Assembly (NCBI RefSeq): GCF_029589055.1
Contig: NZ_JARQZP010000007.1
Span: 2,108,001-2,172,000 of the forward strand
Origin: Vibrio hannami
GTDB taxonomy: Bacteria > Pseudomonadota > Gammaproteobacteria > Enterobacterales > Vibrionaceae
Length of the DNA: 64,000 nucleotides
Direction: 5' to 3'
Below the pieces are notes generated by a model. The model saw nothing but the letters and a program-made list of their open reading frames with translations, had not been told where the DNA came from and made no database searches. How positions within the stretch are numbered: position 1 is the stretch's first letter; each line of letters opens with the position of its first letter. The translations under genes and the position numbers were made by a program. This document shows, one piece after another, positions 44,890-54,858 of the stretch.

Positions 44890-45177
44890 TTAGTTTTTAC
44901 TCGATGTATCGCCAACGATTCGGTAGAAGGTTTCCCCTTCTTTAACCATACCGAGCTGATGACGCGCACGCTCTTCGATTGCATCCAACCCTTGTCTTAG
45001 ATCATCGATTTCGGCAAACATCTCATCATTACGCTCCTGAAGCCCTGCGTTAACTGTCTTTTGAACTTCAATTTCACTTGATACGTCCAGGTAATCCAGG
45101 ACACCATTTTTACCCCAGACAAGGGAGTAAACCAGGAAGGAAAGGAGCAAAAATAGCCCTAAGCTGAATAAGCGCAC
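44890..45177 (-). CDS. ftsB: Cell division protein FtsB
   Basis: FtsB is a bitopic inner-membrane component of the FtsQLB complex that activates septal wall synthesis. The 95-residue protein has one helix (about residues 3-20) followed by WGKNGVLDYLD and a coiled coil to about residue 65. It is the first gene of the ispD-ispF-truD unit. Relatives usually have eno upstream; here lysS is next. Confidence 0.94.
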   Translation of the reverse strand: MRLFSLGLFLLLSFLVYSLVWGKNGVLDYLDVSSEIEVQKTVNAGLQERNDEMFAEIDDLRQGLDAIEERARHQLGMVKEGETFYRIVGDTSSKN

Positions 45178-45279
45178 TGCAAAGTTCTCTTCATTTCATC
45201 TGGTCGACATTTATAGCATATAGCGCTGTCTGCTGTCAGCTAACGGGAGGTCAGATACAAGCGAGTAGTAGGGATAGAT

Positions 45280-45311
45280 AAAAAATAAGCCAAAGATCGA
45301 TACTTTGGCTT
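45280..45311 (-). terminator. Terminator of the lysS unit
   Basis: On the minus strand, AAGCCAAAG and CTTTGGCTT pair around a 7-base loop, followed by a T-rich run. Confidence 0.83.
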
Positions 45312-45328
45312 ACAACTTTAAGTCTGAT

Positions 45329-45361
45329 ATTCACTCCCACGCAGAAGCATGGGAGCGAGAT
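45329..45361. repeat. REP-like hairpin repeat, single copy
   Basis: CACTCCCACGCAGAAGCATGGGAGCGAG closely resembles the right-hand arm of the composite repeats at 56361, 58961 and 62921. It stands alone between lysS and ftsB. Confidence 0.7.
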
Positions 45362-45380
45362 GTAATCTGACTGTTATATA

Positions 45381-46904
45381 TTAACCCTGTGGGCGCATCG
45401 CCGGGAACAGGATAACATCACGAATAGTGTGAGTGTTAGTAAACAGCATCGCCAGACGATCGATACCGATACCCTGACCAGCTGTTGGCGGAAGACCGTG
45501 CTCCAGAGCAGTGATATAGTCTGCATCATAGTACATCGCTTCATCATCACCAGCATCTTTCGCTGCAACCTGCGCCTTAAAGCGTGCGTCCTGATCTTCT
45601 GCATCGTTAAGCTCAGAGAAGCCGTTAGCCACTTCACGACCACCGATAAAGAATTCAAAACGATCTGTAAAGAACGGGTTTTCATCGTTACGGCGAGCCA
45701 GAGGAGAAATATCCGCCGGGTAGCCAGTGATGAACGTTGGCTGAATTAGCTGAGGCTCAGCTGTTTCGCCGAAGATTTCTTCAAGAAGCTGACCACATGT
45801 CCAGAAGCTTTCTACTTCTACGTGAACAGACTTAGCGATAGCAACCATCTTCTCACGGTCCTGAAGATCTTCTTCTGTCAGAGCCTGAATTTCAGCGTGA
45901 TCCGGATTGTAGTGTTTGATAGCTTCGAACATGCTCATGCGTGCATAAGTACCACCAAACTCAACAGTCTCTTCACCATAAGGCATAGCTGTTGAACCAA
46001 GTACTTCCTGAGCCACCGTGCTTAGCATCTCTTCAGTAAGATCCATCAGGTCACGGTAGTCTGCGTACGCCATGTAGAATTCCATCATAGTGAATTCAGG
46101 GTTATGACGCGGAGAAAGACCTTCATTACGGAAGTTACGGTTGATTTCGAATACGCGATCAAATCCACCAACCGTCAGACGCTTCAGGTATAGCTCTGGA
46201 GCAACACGTAGGTACATGTCGATATCCAGCGCGTTGTGGTGAGTGATAAACGGACGAGCCGTTGCACCACCAGGGATAACGTGCATCATTGGTGTTTCAA
46301 CTTCCAGGAACTGCTTAGAGCTCATAAAGTTACGGATAGCAGAAACCAGCTTAGAGCGAATGATAAACGCTGTGCGAGAATCTTCGTTTACAATCAGGTC
46401 AACATAACGCTGACGGTAACGCATTTCCTGGTCAGTCAGACCGTGGAATTTCTCAGGTAGTGGACGAAGTGCTTTTGTCAGCAGTTCGTACTCTTCCATG
46501 TTTACGTAAAGATCACCTTTACCAGACTTGTGCAGTGCACCTTTAACACCGATGATGTCACCGATATCAAGGCCCTGATACTTTTCTTTAAGTTCTTTCT
46601 GTACAGGCTTAGCAGCGTAAGCCTGTATACGGCCAGAAGTTTCCTGAATAACAAGGAATGGACCACGCTTCGCCATTACACGACCAGCGATAGCAACAGT
46701 TTTGTTTAGCTCTTCCAGCTCTTCTTTGGTTTTTTCACCGAACTGCGCCTGAAGATCGCCAGCTAGGCTGTCACGGCGAAAATCATTAGGGTGACCATTT
46801 GCCTTGCAGCTCTTACGGATATGATCCAGTTTAGCGCGACGCTCAGCAATCAGCTTGTTCTCTTCCTGTTCGTTTAGTTCTGGCTGTTGAACCTGTTCAG
46901 TCAT
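45381..46904 (-). CDS. lysS: Lysyl-tRNA synthetase, class II
   Basis: LysS charges tRNA-Lys. The 507-residue protein has an N-terminal OB fold anticodon-binding region (VAIAGRVMAKRGPFLVIQE, about 70-90), class II motif 2 FRNEGLSPRHNPEFTMMEFY and motif 3 GIGIDRLAMLFT. It follows prfB by 23 bp, as in E. coli, where prfB-lysS are co-transcribed. A terminator follows at 45280-45311. Confidence 0.98.
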   Translation of the reverse strand: MTEQVQQPELNEQEENKLIAERRAKLDHIRKSCKANGHPNDFRRDSLAGDLQAQFGEKTKEELEELNKTVAIAGRVMAKRGPFLVIQETSGRIQAYAAKPVQKELKEKYQGLDIGDIIGVKGALHKSGKGDLYVNMEEYELLTKALRPLPEKFHGLTDQEMRYRQRYVDLIVNEDSRTAFIIRSKLVSAIRNFMSSKQFLEVETPMMHVIPGGATARPFITHHNALDIDMYLRVAPELYLKRLTVGGFDRVFEINRNFRNEGLSPRHNPEFTMMEFYMAYADYRDLMDLTEEMLSTVAQEVLGSTAMPYGEETVEFGGTYARMSMFEAIKHYNPDHAEIQALTEEDLQDREKMVAIAKSVHVEVESFWTCGQLLEEIFGETAEPQLIQPTFITGYPADISPLARRNDENPFFTDRFEFFIGGREVANGFSELNDAEDQDARFKAQVAAKDAGDDEAMYYDADYITALEHGLPPTAGQGIGIDRLAMLFTNTHTIRDVILFPAMRPQG

Positions 46905-46927
46905 TGTTTTATACCCTTAAAGTGCGC

Positions 46928-48026
46928 TTATAAGCCTGATTTCAGGCTAGCTTCGATAAATTTGTCCAGGTCACCGTCAAGTACCGCTTGTGTGTTACGG
47001 TTCTCAATGCCGGTGCGTAAATCTTTGATGCGTGAATCATCCAATACGTAAGAACGGATCTGGCTACCCCAGCCGATATCAGATTTAGCATCTTCGTTTG
47101 CTTGTTTTTCAGCATTTTGCTTTTGGAGTTCAAGCTCAAACAGTTTTGCTTTCAACTGTTTCATCGCCTGATCTTTGTTCTTATGCTGAGAGCGGTCATT
47201 CTGACACTGTACAACGGTGTTAGTTGGCAAGTGAGTAATACGTACCGCAGATTCGGTGGTGTTTACGTGCTGACCACCAGCACCCGATGCACGGTATACG
47301 TCGATACGTAGATCGGCCGGGTTAATATCAATCGCAATGTTGTCATCAATCTCTGGATAGATAAATGCAGAAGCAAATGACGTATGACGACGACCGCCAG
47401 AATCGAACGGAGACTTACGAACCAGACGGTGTACACCTGTCTCAGTACGTAGCCAACCATAAGCATACTCACCTGCGATTCGAACTGTGGCAGACTTAAG
47501 ACCAGCAACATCACCTTCTGAAACTTCGATCACTTCAGCTTTAAAGCCTTTCGCTTCAGCCCAACGCAAGTACATACGTAGCATCATTGAAGTCCAGTCC
47601 TGAGCTTCGGTGCCACCTGAGCCCGACTGCAAATCGATATAGCAATCAGATGAATCATGATCTCCAGAGAACATACGACGGAATTCCAACTTCTCTAGCT
47701 TAGCTTCAAGCTCAGCGAGTTCCGGTTCAATCTCATCGAAGGTTTCCTGATCTTCAGCTTCTACAGCAAGCTCTAGCAGGCCGTCAACGTCGTCGACACC
47801 CTGATCAAGTTGATCGATAGTCTCTACAACTGCTTCCAGTGAAGAACGCTCTTTACCCAGCGCCTGTGCACGCTCAGGTTCGTTCCACACATCCGGTTGT
47901 TCTAGTTCGGCATTTACTTCTTCAAGACGCTCTTTCTTAGCGTCATAGTCAAAGATACCCCCTAAGGACATTCGTACGTTCAGTCACGTCCTGCAGGCGG
48001 TTTTTAATTGGATTGATTTCAAACAT
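46928..48026 (-). CDS. prfB: Peptide chain release factor 2, with programmed +1 frameshift
   Basis: RF2 ends translation at UGA and UAA. The true start is ATG 48026 (MFEINPIKNRL), not the internal start of the long downstream frame. Codons 1-25 end at CTT TGA; a +1 shift at CTT continues as DYDAKKERLEE, giving 365 residues in all. The Shine-Dalgarno-like AGGGGG three bases before CTT stimulates the shift, which lets RF2 control its own level. The domain 3 GGQ motif is in GAGGQHVNTTESAV and the stop-recognition SPF in VRKSPFD. Confidence 0.97.
47949..47963 (-). promoter_or_regulatory. prfB programmed +1 frameshift signal
   Basis: The minus strand reads AGGGGGTATCTTTGA: an internal anti-SD match, then CTT and an in-frame UGA, the classic autoregulatory site. 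Confidence 0.96.
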
Positions 48027-48155
48027 TTTGAGTCTGTATTTATGAGTAGAATTTAACCGGAGAATTCTACTCAAAAATGTGACGAAGATACAGGAATTTT
48101 TCTACGGAAAAGCCTGAGCTTTCCCGCAAGTAAAGACTTAAACAGAAATAGAAAG

Positions 48156-49894
48156 CTACTTCGCTTCGATATGCTCAACCATCAGCTGAAGTGATTGATT
48201 GCCACGGAATTCGTTAATATCCAGTCGGTAAGCGAGGGTTACTGTTTTTACTGAAGCATCAGGCCAACGGCGTAAGTCAACATTGAAGGCGATAGCATCT
48301 AAAGTAAGATTGGTCGGATAGCCTTTAAACAGCGGCTCAACCATCAATTTCAGGTGCTTTTCCCCAACCAGTTTCTGATGCAGAACCTTAAATTCACCAT
48401 CAAATACCGGCTCCGGGAAATTTTGCCCCCATGGGCCACCACTTCTGATCTGTTCAGCTGTTGCCATTGAGAACTCTTCAGGCTGAAGTTCACCGTCTGA
48501 AAGAATAACTCCTTTTAGCGCGGTTTCATCAAGCTCTTTACGCACCGCCTGATCAAACGTAGATGCAAACTGATTAAAGCTCTCTTCCTTGATGGTTAAG
48601 CCTGCAGCCATGGCGTGACCGCCAAACTTGAGGATCATCCCCGGATGCTGCTTATCGATCAGATCCAGAGTATCTCTCATATGCAGCCCCGGAATCGAAC
48701 GGCATGATCCTTTGATATAGCCATCACCACCATCAGCAAATGCAATCACCGGACGATGAAACTGCTCTTTGATCCTCGATGCCAAAATACCGATAACCCC
48801 CTGATGCCAGTCACGCTGGAATAGTGCAAGCCCGTGAGGTAATTCGCTTCCTTCACCAAACTGAAGCCTTTCACAGAACGCCATCGCCTCCTGCTTCATG
48901 CCCTCTTCGATCTCTTTTCTGGTCTGGTTCAGACCATCCAGTTCATTGGCCATTCTGCGGGCAGCATGGATGTTGTTGCTCATCAGTAGTTCAACACCGA
49001 AAGACATATCATCTAAACGACCCGCTGCATTAATTCGTGGCCCCAGCGCGAAGCCAAAATCAGCAGCAACTAAGCGCCTTGCGTCTCGTTTAGCGACTTC
49101 AATCAATGCCTGAATACCGGGTCTGCCTTTGCCGGCGCGGATTCTTTGTAGTCCCTGATGAACAAGGATGCGGTTGTTCTCATCAAGGGGGACCACATCC
49201 GCAACCGTACCCAGAGCGACCAAATCCAACAGCTCTGCCAGATTTGGTTCCTGAACGCCGTTGTTTTGGAACCAGTTAAGAGCACGCATATGTGCCCGAA
49301 GCGCCATCATCAGATAAAAAGCAACACCGACACCCGCCAGAGATTTGGATGGGAAATGACACTCTTCAAGGTTCGGGTTGACCATAGCATCAGCATCGGG
49401 AAGCTCAGCCCCGGAAGGTGATGGTCGGTAACTATGACCTGAATTCCTTTAGACTTGGCATAACGAACACCTTCAATAGAAGAAACTCCGTTATCAACCG
49501 TCATGATCACGTCAGCCTGATACTCGATAGCCTGATCGACCACCTCCGGACTCAGCCCGTAGCCATCTTCAAAACGATTTGGCACCAGATAGTCAACGCT
49601 CTTACATCCCAGACTACGCAAAGCAACCACTGAAAGAGCAGAACTCGTCGCTCCATCGGCGTCAAAATCTCCTACGACGATGATTCGCTTATCGTTCTCG
49701 ATAGAGTGAAGTAGTAACTCCACAGCTTTCTGTATTCCATTCAGCTTCTGATAAGAAATAAGCCCTCGAGCGGATTTGTCGAGTTGCTCGGCAGAAGTAA
49801 TGCCGCGACTAATATAGATACGCTTTAGTAACGGCGGGATTGAGTCGGAAAGAAGGGATAAATCCACTTCGCTACGGCGAGTAATTTCTATCAT
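48156..49894 (-). pseudogene. recJ: Single-stranded-DNA 5'-3' exonuclease RecJ, interrupted by a frameshift
   Basis: RecJ acts in recombination and mismatch repair. The first frame (49894 to 49310) carries motif I to III (VGDFDADGATSS, MTVDNGVSS, VTDHHLPG) and the second (49385 to 48156) begins at MVNPNLEECHFPSKS and continues through the DHHA1 and OB parts to the C-terminus. The two halves join inside the DHH domain after HHLPG, with a one-base loss at the G run complementary to 49409-49412 (CCCC on the plus strand); five rather than four G would give HHLPGAELPDADAMV and one protein of about 579 residues. Real loss or consensus error are both possible. Confidence 0.86.
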
Positions 49895-49950
49895 ATGATC
49901 GGCAATTTTGAACTATTAAATAAATCAGGGCTCCACAATAGCGGGAACCC

Positions 49951-49979
49951 TGTAACCTGTAACCTGTAACCTGTAACCC
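49951..49979. repeat. TGTAACC heptamer tandem array (four copies)
   Basis: Four back-to-back TGTAACC units lie between recJ and dsbC. A matching array in reverse orientation occurs at 56302-56322. Confidence 0.9.
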
Positions 49980-49982
49980 AGA

Positions 49983-50783
49983 TTACATCTGGTTTAAGCG
50001 TTGATATAAACCAGCAGGTGGCATATAACCTGCCACTAACTTACCGTCTGGAAGGAAGATCGCAGGTGTACCAGTAATGCCTAACTGCTGACCCAGATAA
50101 TACTGGTCAGAAATTTTCTGCTGGCATTGAGCGTAATCCTCAACCTCAGTTGCAAACTTGTTTTCAAGCTTCACTGAATGCATCTCTTTTGCTGGGTCTG
50201 CTGAACACCAGATCTTTGCCATCTGCTCTGCAACACTCCCATTTGGTCCCTGACGTGGGTATGCCAGATAGCGAACCGTAATGCCTAGATCATTGTAGCC
50301 CTGGATCTGGCTGTGCAGTCTTACACAATATGTGCAGGTGGTATCGGTAAAGACAGTTACAACATACTTTTCATCTTCAGCCTTATAAACAATCATATCG
50401 TCTGCAAACTTCTCAATCTTAGCAGCGTTCAACGGAGCCTGTTTCTCGGCCAACACATCTACCGGGCGACCATTTTCATCAAACGAGAAGAATGTACCGG
50501 AAATAAAATGTTCACCTTTAGGATCCGCATAAACGACACCACCGGTTGTTGAGACCTGAACGAGCCCAGCAATCGCAGTCTCTTCAATACTTTTAACTTC
50601 AACACCCACGCCTTCGAAGTGTTTCTTGATTGATTCTTCATCAACTCCGGGAATAGCTGCAGATACAACTTCGACTACTTGTTCAGTTTCAGAACCTTGG
50701 GCAATGTTTGGTTCCTCTGCTTCAGTGCAAGCAACAACTAAAAACGGAGAAACAACAAATAATAATCGGCGTAAAACGCTCAT
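49983..50783 (-). CDS. dsbC: Thiol:disulfide isomerase DsbC, apparently with a lipobox
   Basis: DsbC isomerises wrong disulfides in the periplasm. The 266-residue protein starts at ATG 50783 with AAGGTG upstream; a GTG at 50792 is in frame. The N-terminal dimerisation domain (EVVSAAIPGVDEESIKKHF) precedes the thioredoxin fold with active site CTYC (TTCTYCVRLH) and cis-Pro in GTPAIFLP. The signal region ends in FLVVACTEAE, which reads as a lipobox rather than a usual signal peptidase I site, so a membrane-anchored form is possible. Confidence 0.93.
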   Translation of the reverse strand: MSVLRRLLFVVSPFLVVACTEAEEPNIAQGSETEQVVEVVSAAIPGVDEESIKKHFEGVGVEVKSIEETAIAGLVQVSTTGGVVYADPKGEHFISGTFFSFDENGRPVDVLAEKQAPLNAAKIEKFADDMIVYKAEDEKYVVTVFTDTTCTYCVRLHSQIQGYNDLGITVRYLAYPRQGPNGSVAEQMAKIWCSADPAKEMHSVKLENKFATEVEDYAQCQQKISDQYYLGQQLGITGTPAIFLPDGKLVAGYMPPAGLYQRLNQM

Positions 50784-50806
50784 GAAATTCACCTTATAAT
50801 TTTGTA

Positions 50807-51703
50807 TTAAGCTCGGGGGTGATGCTCTTTGTGGATTTGCTTCAGCCTTTCCTTAGCTACGTGAGTATAAATTTGGGTTGTTGATAAGTCACTATGCCCT
50901 AACAACATCTGGACAACTCTGAGATCTGCTCCGTGATTCAATAGATGTGTCGCAAAAGCGTGCCTCAAAACGTGAGGAGAAAGTGAATCTGCATCAATTC
51001 CAGCAATCACTGCATAATGTTTAATTCGATGCCAGAACGTTTGTCTAGTCATCTGCTTTGCCCTGCTACTTGGAAAAACGACATCCGAGGTTTTTTCCCC
51101 CATCAATTCAGACCGACCTTTTTGAATAAAAGTTTCAACCCAATCGACGGCGTTTTCTCCCATAGGAACCAGTCGCTCTTTGTCTCCCTTGCCTATGATC
51201 CTTACAACACCCTGCCTTAGGCTCAGATTTTCCATGGTAAGGCTAACCAGTTCGGTAACGCGAAGTCCTGTAGCATAGAGCAGCTCAAGCATCGCCTTAT
51301 CACGAAGCTCTATGGGATTATTCAGATCCGGAGCATCTAACAAGGCTTCAACCTGAGCCTCCGATAAATCTTTGGGTAACCTTTTTGGCAACTTAGGCGA
51401 TATCAATCGCGCACTAGGATCATCTTCTCGCACCTGTTCACGGTTCATATACTGGAACAACCTTCGAATTGCAGAAAGCATTCTCGCTCTGGACGTCTGC
51501 TTATACTTCTTATCCAGCAACCAGGCTTGATAATCCTGCAGGTTCTCAGCACTTATTGAATGAAGGGTGTATTCTTTGTCTTTCATCCATTGCAACAGTT
51601 TATTCAGATCATTGCGGTATGAAGATAATGTATTCTCTGAGAGGCCGTTTTCAAGAAGCATGGAATCCAGAAATTGCTCCACCAGCACCTGACTATTTAG
51701 CAT
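50807..51703 (-). CDS. xerD: Site-specific tyrosine recombinase XerD
   Basis: XerD with XerC resolves chromosome dimers at dif, near the septum, with FtsK. The 298-residue protein has all catalytic residues at E. coli-like positions: R148 (TGLRVTEL), K172, H244 and R247 (HVLRHAFATHLL), H270 and Y279. It is upstream of dsbC and recJ in one unit and divergent from fldB. Confidence 0.98.
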   Translation of the reverse strand: MLNSQVLVEQFLDSMLLENGLSENTLSSYRNDLNKLLQWMKDKEYTLHSISAENLQDYQAWLLDKKYKQTSRARMLSAIRRLFQYMNREQVREDDPSARLISPKLPKRLPKDLSEAQVEALLDAPDLNNPIELRDKAMLELLYATGLRVTELVSLTMENLSLRQGVVRIIGKGDKERLVPMGENAVDWVETFIQKGRSELMGEKTSDVVFPSSRAKQMTRQTFWHRIKHYAVIAGIDADSLSPHVLRHAFATHLLNHGADLRVVQMLLGHSDLSTTQIYTHVAKERLKQIHKEHHPRA

Positions 51704-51867
51704 GTATTTTATTTTATGTTCTTAGATATTATCAGTATTGGAGTATGACATCCCCAATGGCAAGAGTATGTCAGAGGAGCCTAAAATACTAGCTAATCTC
51801 ACTTGTTAACACCTAAATTATCGGTAAAATCCTGACTATCACCCTTTGAAATAACAAGCCCAATTCT

Positions 51868-52386
51868 ATGAAAATCGGACTTTTCTACGGTTCTACTACC
51901 TGCTATACCGAAATGGCTGCGGAAAAAATTCGCGCTATCATCGGAGAAGAACTGGTTGATATCTATAATGTTAAAGATACGCCACTATCTAAAATGGAAG
52001 AGTATGAGTTCCTGATACTTGGTATCTCAACCTGGGACTTCGGTGAAATACAGGAAGACTGGAATGATATCTGGCCAGAGGTTGGCAAGGTTTCGCTAAA
52101 TGGTAAGTTTGTTGCCTTGTTTGGTCTTGGCGATCAGGAAGGCTATGGTGAATGGTATTTAGATGCCATGGGCATGCTTCACGATGAGTTGAAACCAACT
52201 GGTGCCAGGTTTATAGGTTACTGGCCAAACGAAGGCTACGAGTTTGAGGCATCCAAAGCTCTTATTGAGAATGACTCTAAATTTGTTGGCTTAGCTCTGG
52301 ATGAGGATTCCCAATATGAGTTGAGTGATGAAAGAATCGCTATCTGGTGTGAACAGATCCTAACAGAGTATTCAAGCAGCATCTAA
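51868..52386 (+). CDS. fldB: Flavodoxin FldB
   Basis: This is a long-chain flavodoxin, an FMN electron carrier. The 172-residue protein has the phosphate loop YGSTTCYTEMAAE, the GISTWDFGEIQEDW loop and FALFGLGDQEGYGEWYLDA. Divergence from xerD is the order seen in E. coli. A terminator follows. Confidence 0.93.
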   Translation: MKIGLFYGSTTCYTEMAAEKIRAIIGEELVDIYNVKDTPLSKMEEYEFLILGISTWDFGEIQEDWNDIWPEVGKVSLNGKFVALFGLGDQEGYGEWYLDAMGMLHDELKPTGARFIGYWPNEGYEFEASKALIENDSKFVGLALDEDSQYELSDERIAIWCEQILTEYSSSI

Positions 52387-52390
52387 AACA

Positions 52391-52413
52391 AAGCCCGACA
52401 TAGAGTCGGGCTT
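52391..52413. terminator. Terminator between fldB and brnQ
   Basis: AAGCCCGAC and GTCGGGCTT pair around ATAGA; the stem can serve both convergent genes, though the T run is short. Confidence 0.8.
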
Positions 52414-52437
52414 ACTGTATCGGTGCGTACCAATCTA

Positions 52438-53747
52438 TTATGCAGCCTTCTGAGTAAGGCTCCGTGCACGACTTGGCACAAAAAACATAGCAATTAGTGT
52501 AAGTGCCGTTGGTAGCAACCACCCCATGCCATAGCTAAACAGAGGCAACACATCAAAAGCTGCCACATTAATACCTACAATTTTTGCTGCATCAATTAAC
52601 GCAAACAACAGTGAAACACCTAGAACTACACGGTAAGCTAGCTGAGCATTTGGAAGGCGATTTCTAAAAATGTCAGCGTCACGAGTGCTATCGCGACAGG
52701 GTAAAGTGCAAATAATACTGGTACCGAAAAAGCAATTAGTTGAGACAGACCTACATTTGCTACTGTTGCACAAGCAACTCCATTAATGACAACCCATGTT
52801 TTGTATGGCACTGGCGTCAGAGAACTAAAGTAATCTGAACATGCGGAAACCAACCCAATCGCTGTTGTCAGACATGCTAAAAGCACAATAACCGAAAGAA
52901 CAAGCTGTCCGGATGGTCCAAATAGAGCCTGGACATACTGGCTCAGAACCACACCACCATTGTCTGCATTCATTGCAACTTCTGTGCTGGTTGCACCAAG
53001 ATAAAACAGTGAAATATAAACAAATGCTAGGCCAGATGCCGCAATGATCGCAGCCATAGTCAAATACTTAGTCATTGCTTTCTGTTCAGTAATTCCTTTC
53101 TTGCGCAATACGTCTACGATAAGCATACCGAACATCAAGGCACCAAACGTATCCATAGTGTTATAGCCTTCAAGAAAGCCTTTTGTCAGTGGTTGCGATT
53201 GATATTCTCCCTGAGCTGCCAGAATGTCGCCTTGCGGGTTTACAAACACAGATACAGCAAGAACAACTAACCCGACGAACAATGCTGGAGTAAGCACTTT
53301 ACCAATAATGTCGATCAGTTTTCCCTGTGACCAGGCAAAGTACATTGCAACCGAGAAGAACAACACCGAAAATATAGCAAGATCAAACTGACCTGCTTCA
53401 GAAAGAAAAGGTTTAATCGCCATTTCATAAGCAACTAGACCCGTTCTCGGAGCTGCAAAAGCAGGACCTATAATAATAAAGATTAGAACAGCAATTAGCG
53501 TTGCGGCTTGCTTGGGCAGATCTTTTGTCAACTGTTGCCAGGTTCCCCCTGCAACTGCAATAGCAATAATGGTAACCAGAGGAAGACCTACCGCAGTAAA
53601 CAGAAAACCAAACATTGCTGGTAGCACATTATCGCCAGCTAATTGGCCTGCTAGCGGTGGAAAAATGATATTTCCCGCGCCAAGGAAAAAGGCAAACAGC
53701 ATAAAGCCGACAGCAATTACATCAAAAAATTTAAGGCTTTGTTTCAT
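52438..53747 (-). pseudogene. brnQ: Branched-chain amino acid transporter BrnQ, interrupted by a frameshift
   Basis: BrnQ imports leucine, isoleucine and valine with sodium. The first frame (53747-52638) has 369 residues and ten or so helices from MKQSLKFFDVIAVGFML to ALVTLTFLE. The last part, NRLPNAQLAYRVVLG through GMGWLLPTALTLIAMFFV, is found in another frame of the ORF at 52438-52773. The join is at five A on the plus strand (52666-52670), where one extra base gives TLTF-RNRLPN and a normal protein of about 435 residues. Confidence 0.85.
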
Positions 53748-54040
53748 TTGTTACCCTTATATAAAATATTGTCATTTATTCAAGCATTGGAATATATGAC
53801 CAATTCAGGGTAAGGGATCATGTATAAATTCTAACTAATTATCAATAGACAGTGAAAATTTGAAATATATAACTATAAAAACCACAAATAGCTCGAATAT
53901 ATAACCATATATGGAATTTTATCTGGAATAAAGAATTACACCATCAATATCAAGCAAACATAATTCACCAGAATAAAATCTCAATATTCCAACAATAAAC
54001 CAAGAACATGCACTCGGTTTTTCATTAATTACAGAACATC

Positions 54041-54763
54041 ATGCAAAAACAGACAGAAAGAACAAAAAATTTTAAATTCAAAAAATTCTCAATTTACGGA
54101 GGTTTATCTGGAATGCCAGTAAGCACTGATGGGGTTTTACTTGGGGCGTGGTTCCATTGCCCCCAAGAAAAAAGCCATGTGTTGGATATTGGTACCGGTA
54201 CAGGTTTACTTTCCCTTATGTGCGCTCAACGGTTTCCTGCATCTATGATCACCGCTATTGAAATCGATGCCGGAGCAGTCAAAGCAGCAAACATCAATTT
54301 TGAAGCAAGCCATTGGTCAGACAGAATCGAGTTGCTACACCAAAATATTCTTGAGTTCTCCCCAGGCAAAAAATTCGACTGCATAGTGTGTAACCCACCC
54401 TATTTTTTATCTGGTGAACAATCGCAAAACCAGCAGAGAGCAACCGCCAGACACGCAGATAGCCTCGATCATCAGAAATTGCTGACTAAGTGTCTTGAAC
54501 TGCTTACGGTTACCGGAAACGCAAGCTTTATACTTCCTGTCACTGAGGGAGAGCAGTTCATTGAAGTGGCGAAGAAGCAGGGCTGGTATCTCACATCTCT
54601 TTGCGCGGTTAAATCAACTGAAACCAAAGAAACCAATAGAATGCTTATCGAACTATCTCCAACCAAACGACCCTTATCAGAAACAGAGATAACAATAAGA
54701 AATTCAGAAGGGTATACAGATTCATTTGTTGAACTGACAAAGTCGTTCTATTTAAAGATGTAG
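54041..54763 (+). CDS. trmN: tRNA1(Val) (adenine-37-N6)-methyltransferase TrmN (YfiC)
   Basis: This SAM-dependent enzyme methylates A37 of tRNA1(Val). The 240-residue protein has the SAM motif VLDIGTGTGLLSLMCAQRFP and the N6-adenine catalytic motif NPPYF. It is divergent from brnQ across a 293-bp AT-rich gap, in which I see no further gene, and precedes srmB, as in E. coli (yfiC-srmB). Confidence 0.93.
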   Translation: MQKQTERTKNFKFKKFSIYGGLSGMPVSTDGVLLGAWFHCPQEKSHVLDIGTGTGLLSLMCAQRFPASMITAIEIDAGAVKAANINFEASHWSDRIELLHQNILEFSPGKKFDCIVCNPPYFLSGEQSQNQQRATARHADSLDHQKLLTKCLELLTVTGNASFILPVTEGEQFIEVAKKQGWYLTSLCAVKSTETKETNRMLIELSPTKRPLSETEITIRNSEGYTDSFVELTKSFYLKM

Positions 54764-54858
54764 TATTGGTGAAGATCCTTTATAATGCGCGGTCTGTTTG
54801 AGATAGCGAAGAGTTCGTTATCCCCCCATATTAACTAAATGCTTGCGGAGATCTTATA

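Noticed and set aside
45178..45380. tRNA or small RNA gene between ftsB and lysS
   Set aside because: Only a terminator and a REP arm were recognised; no cloverleaf or conserved tRNA motif.
53748..54040. Possible small gene in the AT-rich gap between brnQ and trmN
   Set aside because: No frame with a ribosome site or coding-like composition was found; it is probably divergent promoter DNA.
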